This document shows, one piece after another, positions 7,939 to 15,260 of a stretch of 21,883 nucleotides of DNA. The notes under the pieces were generated by a model. The model was not told the DNA's origin, did no database searches, and was given only the letters and a program-made list of their open reading frames with translations. Position 1 is the stretch's first letter, and each line of letters opens with the position of its first letter. The DNA is from JAEXNA01 sp037968995. Lineage in GTDB: Bacteria; Vulcanimicrobiota; Xenobia; Xenobiales; JADMJV01. Location: positions 1 through 21,883 of the forward strand of contig JBBKWP010000448.1 in the NCBI GenBank assembly GCA_037968995.1, written 5' to 3'. Both the position numbers and the translations under genes were made by a program.

Positions 7939-7969
7939 AAAAGCGAATCTAGCCCGCGAGCGACGGGCT
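7939..7969. repeat. 31-bp direct repeat, copy 2
   Basis: Exact copy of 7150-7180, in the same orientation, 789 bp away. The AGCCCG (7951-7956) / CGGGCT (7964-7969) hairpin is intact. Here it lies outside any gene, three bases before a second, different hairpin. The two copies bracket the nucleotidyltransferase module. Confidence 0.9.
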
Positions 7970-7972
7970 GAT

Positions 7973-7991
7973 AGCCCACGATTCGTGGGCT
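7973..7991. repeat. perfect 9-bp inverted repeat (REP-like hairpin)
   Basis: AGCCCACGA and TCGTGGGCT are exact reverse complements separated by a single T. It shares the AGCCC...GGGCT ends of the neighbouring repeat hairpins, so it looks like a variant of the same palindromic family. No T-run follows on either strand, so it is more likely a dispersed palindromic element than a terminator. Confidence 0.75.
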
Positions 7992-8014
7992 GAAAGGCGA
8001 GTCGGGGCTTTAGT

Positions 8015-8034
8015 TTAGCCCGCGAGCGAGGGGG
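8015..8034. repeat. degenerate copy of the repeat hairpin forming the folD 3' end
   Basis: TAGCCCGCGAGCGA matches the core of the 31-bp repeats, after which GGGGGT replaces CGGGCT. Read on the minus strand it supplies the last five codons (PSLAG) and the stop of folD. This is the third occurrence of the family within 900 bp. Confidence 0.7.
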
Positions 8035-8914
8035 TCACTTCCAAGCTTGCTCTAGCGGCTTTTAACGTATTTTCCAGCAGCACCGCAATGGTCATAGGGC
8101 CCACTCCACCCGGGACTGGAGTGAGCCAGCCAGCGACCTCTTTGGCCGACTCGAACTCCACGTCGCCCACCAAGCGATAGCCTCTGGGTCGGCTGGGATC
8201 GTCAATTTTGTTGATGCCAACATCGATCACGGCGGCGCCGGGTTTGATCATCGAGCCCTTCACCATTTCAGGAATACCGATGGCCGCGACTAATATGTCG
8301 GCTTCCTTCATCAGCGCCTCGCCGTCGCGGGTGCGGGAATGGACCAAGGTTATGGTCGCGTCGCGCTCTTGCAACAGCAGCGCCATCGGCAAGCCTACCA
8401 AATTACTGCGACCCAGGATCACGGCCCGCTGACCCGCGATGGTGATTCCCGACTTTTCCAACAGATGGATGCATCCCCAGGGCGTGCAGGGCACGAAGTG
8501 TGGCTGGCAGCCCCTTCTGGCCAAAAGACCGGCGTTGATGGGATGGAACCCGTCAACGTCTTTGGCGATCGGCACCTTGTTGAGGACCGCTTCCGAATCG
8601 AGGTGGCCCGGTAAAGGCAGTTGAACCAAAATCCCATGAACCAAAGGGTCTTCGGCCAGTCGGTCGACCACGGCTTCTACTTCCGACTGGGTCGCGGACT
8701 CAGGAAGTTCCACACCCACCGAATGAAAACCCGCCGCCTCACACGCTTTATGCTTCATGCCCACGTAGGCCCGACTGGCGGGGTCTTTCCCTACCAGAAC
8801 AGTGGCGAGTCCTGGTTTTACCGACGTCAGGCGTGTCAGTTCGGCGACGTCTCGAGCGATCTCCTCACGGAGTTCTTGGGCGATTCTGGTTCCGTCGATG
8901 ATCTTACTAGGCAT
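8015..8914 (-). CDS. folD: bifunctional methylene-THF dehydrogenase / methenyl-THF cyclohydrolase
   Basis: Interconverts 5,10-methylene-THF, 5,10-methenyl-THF and 10-formyl-THF in cytoplasmic one-carbon metabolism, usually NADP-dependent. The 299 residues match FolD throughout: Tyr50 and catalytic Lys54 in YVGMKHKACE, Gln98 in VQLPLP, Asp121 in KDVDGFHPINAG, the dinucleotide loop GRSNLVGLPMALLL (~165-180) and the terminal TPVPGGVGPMTIAVLLENT. Numbering of the key residues equals that of the E. coli enzyme. The ATG at 8914 has no good Shine-Dalgarno. The final residues (PSLAG) come from a degenerate repeat hairpin at 8015-8034 and have no counterpart in the family. Monocistronic as far as can be seen, divergent from the kinase cluster. 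Confidence 0.97.
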   Translation of the reverse strand: MPSKIIDGTRIAQELREEIARDVAELTRLTSVKPGLATVLVGKDPASRAYVGMKHKACEAAGFHSVGVELPESATQSEVEAVVDRLAEDPLVHGILVQLPLPGHLDSEAVLNKVPIAKDVDGFHPINAGLLARRGCQPHFVPCTPWGCIHLLEKSGITIAGQRAVILGRSNLVGLPMALLLQERDATITLVHSRTRDGEALMKEADILVAAIGIPEMVKGSMIKPGAAVIDVGINKIDDPSRPRGYRLVGDVEFESAKEVAGWLTPVPGGVGPMTIAVLLENTLKAARASLEVTPSLAG

Positions 8915-8961
8915 GGCTATGAGTGTGCGAATCCATGGGGAAATCCCTGTTGAGAGGGCGA

Positions 8962-8980
8962 CCTCGGTGGTACACCGGGG
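8962..8980 (+). promoter_or_regulatory. hairpin in the folD/kinase divergent spacer
   Basis: CCTCGGTG and CACCGGGG pair over eight positions (one G-U) around the loop GTA. It lies between the divergent folD and kinase genes. Downstream is a doubled TATTATT (9004-9010 and 9014-9020) that could contain a -10 element; no convincing -35 hexamer was found. Confidence 0.35.
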
Positions 8981-9024
8981 CGGCCAAGATTCTACACCAA
9001 GAGTATTATTGTCTATTATTCAAG

Positions 9025-9034
9025 AAGGAGGTGA
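9025..9034 (+). promoter_or_regulatory. very strong Shine-Dalgarno (AAGGAGGTGA) upstream of the kinase, not at its start
   Basis: Ten consecutive bases complementary to the usual 16S rRNA 3' end, the best ribosome site in the window. The TTG five bases downstream (9040) opens only a three-codon frame (TTG CAA ACT TGA). An ATT at 9039 would open a 58-codon frame ending at 9212 that overlaps the kinase start. The kinase frame itself is closed by TGA at 9121-9123. It may serve a leader peptide, or a frameshift may hide the real N-terminus. Confidence 0.6.
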
Positions 9035-9123
9035 ACCCATTGCAAACTTGAATATTGAACCAACAACCCGCTCCGGATTCTTTGGCAGCAACCTCGACGG
9101 GTATGCCAGCGAGGAGCCCTTGA

Positions 9124-11487
9124 TTGACGCAAAGCCTGTTTATTCCGGAGTTAAATTCCATCGAGGCGCCCTCGGCCCTCCAGGAACCCGTCGGCTGTTT
9201 TTCTTCTGGTGATAGCGATTGCTACCCCAACGTCAACGCTTTGATCGTCATCGACACTTTGGGCGTGGTGGTGGATGTTAATTCCCTGATGTGCGAGATG
9301 TTCGGGGCCCACAGAGACGCCCTAATCGGTTTCCCTTTCAAGCAGTTCTTCACGGACCCAAAACTAGCCGAGGATGCCATTCGCACGGTGTTGGCCGAAG
9401 AGCGCATCGTGGATTACCGACTTTCTTTTCTTTCCACAAGCGGGCGCATCAGCGTGATCTCCTTCGACGCCATGACCCATCGTGGCGCCGACAAAAAGCT
9501 CAAAGGAGTGCTGGCTACCGCACGCGATATCAGCGACCAGAGTTGTCTTGAAGACGATCTGCGACAAGCTCAGCACTACACCAGGGGTCTGATCGAGGCC
9601 TCTTTCGACGCGTTGCTCACCATTGATCCTGAACTTCGGATCATTGACGTGAATGAGCAGACGGCAAGGATGACAGGTTTTTCGCGCGAGGAGTTGATCG
9701 GAAGTTTCTTCACTGACTATTTTGGCGAATCCGGTTTGGCAGGTGACGGGGTGGCTAAGACTCTGGCCGAAGGTTTTCTCAACGACTACGTGTTAGAGCT
9801 GAAGTCCAAAACGGGATTTGAGAAGCTGGTCTCCTTCAACGCCTCGGTCTATACAGATACTGAGGGTAGGATACGGGGCATCTTCGCGGCCGGGCGCGAC
9901 ATCACCGAGCAATCGCGCTTAGAAGATGAGTTACGCCAGGCGCAGAACTATACTCGTGGGCTCATCGAAGCTTCCATCGATCCCATCTTTACGGTCGATG
10001 CCGACCTGACCATTACTGACGTCAACGACCAAATGGTTCGCCTGACTGAAATTCCCAAGGGAGACCTGGTTGGAAGCCGCTTTACTCTTCTCTTCACTGA
10101 ACCCGAGCGTGCTGCCGCCGGAGTACGGGAAACGCTGCGCGAAAGTTCCGTGACCAACTACGAATTGACCTTGCGCACCCCTAGCGGTCGCGAGGTTCCC
10201 GTCTCCTTCAACGCCTCCATTTTCAAAGACACAGCCGGTAAAGTGAAGGGGATCTTCGCGGTCGCCCGCGACAACTCCGAGCAAAAGCAGATCGAACAGG
10301 CGATGCGGGAACTGCAGGTCTATACGAGGGGTCTGATCGAGTCAAATATCGACGCAATGATGACCACCGACACCTTAGGCATCATCACCGACGTGAACAA
10401 ACAGATGTGCTCGGTGACCGGGTGTACGCAAGAGCAACTGGTGGGCACACCGTTCAAAAACTACTTTACAGATCCTAAGCGGGCCGAGGATGCCATTCGT
10501 CTGGTGCTCAGCGAAGACCGCGTCATCAACTATGAATTGACCCTGCAAGCTCAGAAGGGTCGAGAACTCCTGGTCTCCTACAACGCCACCACGTTTATGG
10601 GGGGCGACGGCAAACTCCGTGGTGTGTTCGCCTCGGCTCGCGACATCACCGTGCAAAAGCGGCTCGAAGAGCAGTTGCAGCGCAAGAATGAAGAGCTTGA
10701 GGAGCAGAACCGCCGCGTTCAAGAGGCCACCCGCCTCAAAAGTGAATTCCTGGCCAACATGTCCCACGAGTTGCGCACTCCGTTGAACGGTATCATCGGC
10801 TTCTCCGAGTTGATGCACGACGGCAAGGTGGGGGCTGTGTCCGACGATCACAAAGAATATCTGGGTGATATTTTAACCTCTTCACGTCATCTGCAACAGC
10901 TGATTAACGACGTTTTGGATCTGGCCAAGGTCGAGTCCGGAAAGATGGAATTTCGTCCCGAGCCCGTCAACTTGACCCAGTTGGTGGGCGAAGTCAGAGA
11001 TATCCTGCGCACCTTAACGGCGGAAAAGCGTATCAAGCTCGAGGCTGTTGTCGATCCGGCCTTGAACGACATCGTGGCTGACCCCGCCAAGCTCAAACAG
11101 GTGCTCTACAACTATCTTTCCAACGCCATTAAGTTTACACCGGAAGAGGGGCGCGTCAGCATCCGAGCTCTCCTGGAAGGAAAAGAGAGCTTCCGTTTGG
11201 AGGTTGAAGACACCGGCATTGGAATCAGCGCCGAGGACTTTCCTCGTCTCTTCATTGAGTTCCAGCAGTTGGACGCGAGCACGGCCAAAAAATATCAAGG
11301 CACCGGATTGGGGCTGGCTCTGACACGCAACATCGTGGAGGCTCAAGGAGGCCAAGTTGGGGTCACCAGCAGCCCGGGCCGGGGCAGTACTTTCCACGCC
11401 ATCTTACCCCGTAAAAGCACAGCCGGAGAGGGCCCCGGCCTGGACCATTCCCCCGCTCGAGCCCAGAGGGTCCCCCATGGCCGGTGA
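9124..11487 (+). CDS. soluble sensor histidine kinase with four tandem PAS domains
   Basis: Encodes 787 residues with no signal peptide or membrane segment. Four PAS domains lie at ~38-140, 155-265, 281-390 and 404-512. The last three each follow a YTRGLIE(A/S) linker helix; a coiled-coil-like segment (~513-538) then leads to HisKA with phosphoacceptor His548 in FLANMSHELRTPLNG. The HATPase has its N box around Asn667 (NYLSNAIKFTP), G1 DTGIG (696-700) and G2 GTGLGL (726-731). It should sense a cytosolic cue and phosphorylate receivers, most simply the next gene's product. The TTG start has GAGGAG seven bases upstream and is preceded directly by an in-frame TGA. A ~25-residue tail after the ATPase domain overlaps the receiver gene by 11 bp. 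Confidence 0.93.
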   Translation: MTQSLFIPELNSIEAPSALQEPVGCFSSGDSDCYPNVNALIVIDTLGVVVDVNSLMCEMFGAHRDALIGFPFKQFFTDPKLAEDAIRTVLAEERIVDYRLSFLSTSGRISVISFDAMTHRGADKKLKGVLATARDISDQSCLEDDLRQAQHYTRGLIEASFDALLTIDPELRIIDVNEQTARMTGFSREELIGSFFTDYFGESGLAGDGVAKTLAEGFLNDYVLELKSKTGFEKLVSFNASVYTDTEGRIRGIFAAGRDITEQSRLEDELRQAQNYTRGLIEASIDPIFTVDADLTITDVNDQMVRLTEIPKGDLVGSRFTLLFTEPERAAAGVRETLRESSVTNYELTLRTPSGREVPVSFNASIFKDTAGKVKGIFAVARDNSEQKQIEQAMRELQVYTRGLIESNIDAMMTTDTLGIITDVNKQMCSVTGCTQEQLVGTPFKNYFTDPKRAEDAIRLVLSEDRVINYELTLQAQKGRELLVSYNATTFMGGDGKLRGVFASARDITVQKRLEEQLQRKNEELEEQNRRVQEATRLKSEFLANMSHELRTPLNGIIGFSELMHDGKVGAVSDDHKEYLGDILTSSRHLQQLINDVLDLAKVESGKMEFRPEPVNLTQLVGEVRDILRTLTAEKRIKLEAVVDPALNDIVADPAKLKQVLYNYLSNAIKFTPEEGRVSIRALLEGKESFRLEVEDTGIGISAEDFPRLFIEFQQLDASTAKKYQGTGLGLALTRNIVEAQGGQVGVTSSPGRGSTFHAILPRKSTAGEGPGLDHSPARAQRVPHGR

Positions 11488-11854
11488 GGCAATCCTTGTG
11501 GTCGACGACAATCCGACCAACCTCAAGTTGGCGCGGCTGACCCTGAGCGTGGAGGGTTACCAGGTTAAAACAGCGGTCGACGCCGAGCAAGCTCAAGCGA
11601 TCCTTGAGACCTTTCGCCCCCGCCTCATCCTTATGGACATCCAACTTCCAGGAATGGACGGTCTGGAGTTGACCCGAATCCTCAAATCCGACCCTCACAC
11701 TCAAGCCATCGTGGTCCTGGCCGTCACCGCCTACGCTATGAAAGGCGACGAAGAGTTGGCACTCCAGGCTGGTTGTGACGGTTACGTCACAAAACCGATA
11801 GACACTCGAACTTTGTCCGCCACCGTCGCGAAATACTTGGAGCCTATTCAGTGA
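11477..11854 (+). CDS. single-domain response regulator (CheY/DivK-like receiver)
   Basis: 125 residues, a receiver domain and nothing else. Acidic pair Asp10-Asp11 (VVDDNP), phosphoacceptor Asp54 (LILMDIQLPGMDG), switch Thr84 (VTAYAMKGDE) and Lys106 (VTKPID) are all present, so it should be fully active. The MKGDE segment after the switch Thr resembles DivK/Spo0F-like carriers rather than DNA-binding regulators. The ATG at 11477 is preceded by GAGGG; the frame is open further upstream but only across the kinase gene's 3' end. It overlaps the kinase by 11 bp and ends seven bases before the hybrid kinase, so the three are almost certainly co-transcribed. Likely a shuttle between kinases; output by protein contact is inference. 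Confidence 0.95.
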   Translation: MAGEAILVVDDNPTNLKLARLTLSVEGYQVKTAVDAEQAQAILETFRPRLILMDIQLPGMDGLELTRILKSDPHTQAIVVLAVTAYAMKGDEELALQAGCDGYVTKPIDTRTLSATVAKYLEPIQ

Positions 11855-11861
11855 ACCAACA

Positions 11862-14800
11862 ATGAGACAGCGAAGCATCTTGATCGTCGAAGATAACCCA
11901 ATCACTCGTAAGGTCGTACGATTGGCGTTGGGCCATGAGGGTTACCTGGTACTAGAGGCCGGCGACGCAGCCGAAGCCCAGCGCATTGTCGAGCAGACTC
12001 CACCCGACTTGATCCTGCAGGACCTGATGCTGCCCGACATGGACGGCTTCGAGTTAGTGGCTCGGTTGCGAACCAATATCAATACTGTTGGAATTCCCAT
12101 CATCGCCTTTTCAGGCTTTTTGTCTCGGCTAGAGCATGGGCGGGCGGCCGCGGCCGGTTTTGACGACTTTTTACCCAAACCGATCGATCCATCATACCTC
12201 GTCCAATTGATGAAAAACTATCTGCCCCTCGAGGCCGAAAAAGAAAACATTGGTCATCGCAGGCGGCTATTGTTGGTCGATGACGAGCCGGTGCAGCTGA
12301 AATTGGCCCGAGTTTTGTTGGAGAATGTGGGCTTTGAAGTGGTCACGGCCAAGGACGGTGTCGAGGCCCTGGAAATTTTACGCCGGGACCCGGTCGGGGC
12401 GGTCTTGAGCGACGTTCTCATGCCGCGACTCGACGGCTTTGGACTGTGCGCCGGGGTTCACGCGGACCAGGAGTTGAGGCACATCCCAGTGGTCTTGTAC
12501 TCTTCGAACTACGTGGAGGAGGCCGACCGCCAAGTAGCCATCGACATGGGTGCGAGCGCTTTAGTAGTGCGCACATCAGACTTGGCTGCCGCGATCCGGG
12601 CCGTGGAAGCCGCACTCGAGCAACCCACTCAGGATCCCATAATAGACCCTCCGCCGCCGGTTGGCGATCATTACCAGAGAGTCCTACTACAGCTTGACCG
12701 CCAAGCCGCCATGAATGTGACGTATGCCCTTCGGTTCGCCCTGCACGCTTCCGTGCTCTCCGTGCTGGCGGGAATTTCGGAAACGCTGATCAAAAGTCAT
12801 AATCTCGACGAAGCGCTACCGGACATGCTAGCCCGTCTGCTCGATGCCAGCGGGGTCTCCCACGGCGTCCTCTATTTTCACAACCAGGAAACCGGGGATT
12901 TGCTGCTAAAGGGCTCCCTCGGCTACGACGAGGTCGCCATCGAGGGGCTTAGACAGTTCTGTGGACAACCTGAGCTTTTCCAGGATGCCGTGGCGTTGCG
13001 CTCTCCGATCTTACTCACCGCCGGATGTCTTGACACGCCCGTGACCGCCTTGCTGGAAGGCGCTGAGGGCAATAGTGTCCTGCTGGTCCCTCTGGTCTCA
13101 GAGCAAGAATGCCTGGGGCTCCTGTTGTTGGCTTCAAGGTCGCGGGATCTGACCGAAAGTGACTGGGTCCCGTTTGCCCGCACTATTGCTGTGCAGATCG
13201 GTCAATCGCTAGCTCTGAATCGTGCCTTCGCGCGTCTCAGAGCCTCGGAAAGCCTGTACCGAAGATTGGTGGAGAATGCCGGAGAGGGGATCTTCACCCT
13301 GGACGCCGACCGCCGGATTGGTGATGTGAATCCCGCCATGGAAAGGATTCTAGGACGCAGCAGGGAGGAATTGATAGGACTCTCCGTGTCGGATTTAGTG
13401 GCACCTGAAGACCTCCATGAGGCTGATGAGTCCTATGTCCAACTGCTAAAGGGCACTCAAGTGCGGGTCGTTGGGCGGCGCTTGTTGAGGGCCGACGGAC
13501 AGATCGCAGTCTGCGATATCTCCGCTTCGATGATGGAAGTCGAGGGGATTCCTATGACCATCGGAGTTGCTCGCGATATGACCGAGAAAAATCGCGTCGA
13601 GGGGCAGGTGCGAATGCTGGCTTCTATGACCCTGGCCGCCAGTGAAGCTCCGAACCTGGAGGCTGCTTTGAAGGTCGTGCTTAGGATGATTTGCGAGGAA
13701 AATGATTGGTGTTACGGCGCGGCCTGGCTTCCCGGCGCCAAGAGCCTGGAGTGCGCGGGTTGGTGGACGCTGGACCCTTTAGCCCGAGACCAATTCGAGC
13801 CGTTGACGAGAACACAATTTTCCCAAGGTGAGGGGATGCTCGGGACAGTTTGGCAGAATGCCAAGCTGAACAGAGTTTGCCACATGTCCGAACTGTCGTT
13901 GGAGCGTTGCGAGGCGGCCCGGAGCCTGGGAATCCGGGAAGGCCTGGCCGTTCCGGTGGTAGAGCATGACAGGGTCGTCGCTATTGTGGAATTCTTCTAT
14001 TTTACGCCGGCTCAAGACCGTGGGCGTACCGAAGCCCTGGTCGTCACCGCCGCCGCGCAGTTGGCCTCCATCATCAGTCGGCAACACGCCGAGTCGGCGC
14101 TAAAACATAGTGAAGAGCAGTTGCGCCAAGCCCAGAAGATGGAAGCTGTCGGCCGTCTAGCCGGGGGTGTGGCTCACGATTTCAATAACCTGCTCTCCAT
14201 CATCTTGAGCTACTCCGATTTAAGCATCCAAGAGTTGGCGCCTAACGATCCCATGCGCGAGGACCTGGGAGAAGTCTTGAAAGCCGGTCATCGCGCCACC
14301 GAACTGACGCGCCAGTTGCTCCTTTTTAGCCGCCAGCAGGTGCTGGAGCCTAAAGTTCTCGACCTTAACGACCTCTTGGCCGAGATGGATAGAATGCTGC
14401 AGCGACTGGTGGGGGCCGATGTGGAGATGGTGTGGCTGCCCACCTCGGACTTGGGAAATGTCCGGGTAGATCCAGGCAGCATAGAGCAGGTCGTCATGAA
14501 CCTGGTCGTCAACGCCCGTGACGCCATGCCCAAGGGAGGTAAGCTGACCCTTGAGACCGCCAACGTCTGCCTGGACGAAGACTACGCCCGCGGACACGTG
14601 GGGGCTCAAGTTGGACCCCACGTGATGTTAGCCGTGACGGACACCGGCGACGGCATGGATAAGAAAACTCAATCCCGCATTTTCGAACCTTTCTTCACCA
14701 CCAAGGAAAATGGTCGCGGTACAGGCCTGGGGCTCTCGACCGTTTTCGGAATCGTTCAGGCCAGCGGCGGCAGCATCCAGGTCTACAGCGAACGCGACTT

Positions 14801-15260
14801 CGGTACGGTTTTCAAGGTCTACCTTCCCCGGGTCGACGCCGAGCCCGAGGGCCAGGCGGAACCCTCGATATCGACCACTCAGCGCGGCACGGAGATCGTG
14901 CTGTTGGCGGAAGACCAAGATCAGGTAAGAACTCTGGCCGCCAACATATTGCGCAAGTACGGTTACACCGTTTTGGAAGCTTCCGGGCCTGGTCAAGCGC
15001 TGCTGTTGTCCGAGCAGACCGAGGGGCGTATCGACTTGCTGCTCACTGATGTCGTCATGCCCCAAATGAGCGGACCCGAGCTTTCCGCTCGTCTTCTCGC
15101 CCAGCGTCCCGAAATGAAGGTTCTTCATATGTCCGGCTACACCGACGACACCATCTTTCGTCACGGTGTGCTGGAAGCGAAATTCGCCTACCTGCAAAAA
15201 CCGATCACCCCCGACAGTCTCACTCGTAAGGTTCGAGAGGTGCTCGATGCCGCGCCTTGA
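11862..15260 (+). CDS. hybrid histidine kinase, REC-REC-GAF-PAS-GAF-HisKA-HATPase-REC
   Basis: Encodes 1132 residues with no membrane segment. REC1 (~4-122) has Asp54 and KP at 106-107. REC2 (~134-252) has Asp184, but the conserved Lys is replaced in VVRTSD (Arg237). A GAF-like domain (~305-455), a PAS domain (~463-578) and a second GAF-like domain (~595-742) follow. HisKA has His772 in GGVAHDFNNLL, the NtrB-like type with FNNLL. The HATPase shows NARDAMP (Asn884), DTGDGM (927-932) and GTGLGL (953-958). C-terminal REC3 has Asp1063 in LLLTDVVMP and Lys1113. N-terminal receivers suggest it is itself controlled by phosphorylation from another kinase, for example the four-PAS kinase upstream. ATG at 11862 has only a weak ribosome site; coupling to the preceding gene seven bases away is likely. 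It overlaps the next gene by 14 bp. Confidence 0.93.
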   Translation: MRQRSILIVEDNPITRKVVRLALGHEGYLVLEAGDAAEAQRIVEQTPPDLILQDLMLPDMDGFELVARLRTNINTVGIPIIAFSGFLSRLEHGRAAAAGFDDFLPKPIDPSYLVQLMKNYLPLEAEKENIGHRRRLLLVDDEPVQLKLARVLLENVGFEVVTAKDGVEALEILRRDPVGAVLSDVLMPRLDGFGLCAGVHADQELRHIPVVLYSSNYVEEADRQVAIDMGASALVVRTSDLAAAIRAVEAALEQPTQDPIIDPPPPVGDHYQRVLLQLDRQAAMNVTYALRFALHASVLSVLAGISETLIKSHNLDEALPDMLARLLDASGVSHGVLYFHNQETGDLLLKGSLGYDEVAIEGLRQFCGQPELFQDAVALRSPILLTAGCLDTPVTALLEGAEGNSVLLVPLVSEQECLGLLLLASRSRDLTESDWVPFARTIAVQIGQSLALNRAFARLRASESLYRRLVENAGEGIFTLDADRRIGDVNPAMERILGRSREELIGLSVSDLVAPEDLHEADESYVQLLKGTQVRVVGRRLLRADGQIAVCDISASMMEVEGIPMTIGVARDMTEKNRVEGQVRMLASMTLAASEAPNLEAALKVVLRMICEENDWCYGAAWLPGAKSLECAGWWTLDPLARDQFEPLTRTQFSQGEGMLGTVWQNAKLNRVCHMSELSLERCEAARSLGIREGLAVPVVEHDRVVAIVEFFYFTPAQDRGRTEALVVTAAAQLASIISRQHAESALKHSEEQLRQAQKMEAVGRLAGGVAHDFNNLLSIILSYSDLSIQELAPNDPMREDLGEVLKAGHRATELTRQLLLFSRQQVLEPKVLDLNDLLAEMDRMLQRLVGADVEMVWLPTSDLGNVRVDPGSIEQVVMNLVVNARDAMPKGGKLTLETANVCLDEDYARGHVGAQVGPHVMLAVTDTGDGMDKKTQSRIFEPFFTTKENGRGTGLGLSTVFGIVQASGGSIQVYSERDFGTVFKVYLPRVDAEPEGQAEPSISTTQRGTEIVLLAEDQDQVRTLAANILRKYGYTVLEASGPGQALLLSEQTEGRIDLLLTDVVMPQMSGPELSARLLAQRPEMKVLHMSGYTDDTIFRHGVLEAKFAYLQKPITPDSLTRKVREVLDAAP

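Noticed and set aside
7150..8034. Repeats considered as a CRISPR array
   Set aside because: Only two exact copies 789 bp apart with genes between them; no regular short spacers and no cas genes.
8802..9212. 136-codon plus-strand ORF across the folD start
   Set aside because: The 5' half is antisense to folD. Only the part after the strong ribosome site at 9025 is of interest, and it lacks a standard start codon.
14628..15197. 189-codon minus-strand ORF inside the large hybrid kinase
   Set aside because: Antisense to the conserved HATPase/REC region; shadow of codon bias.
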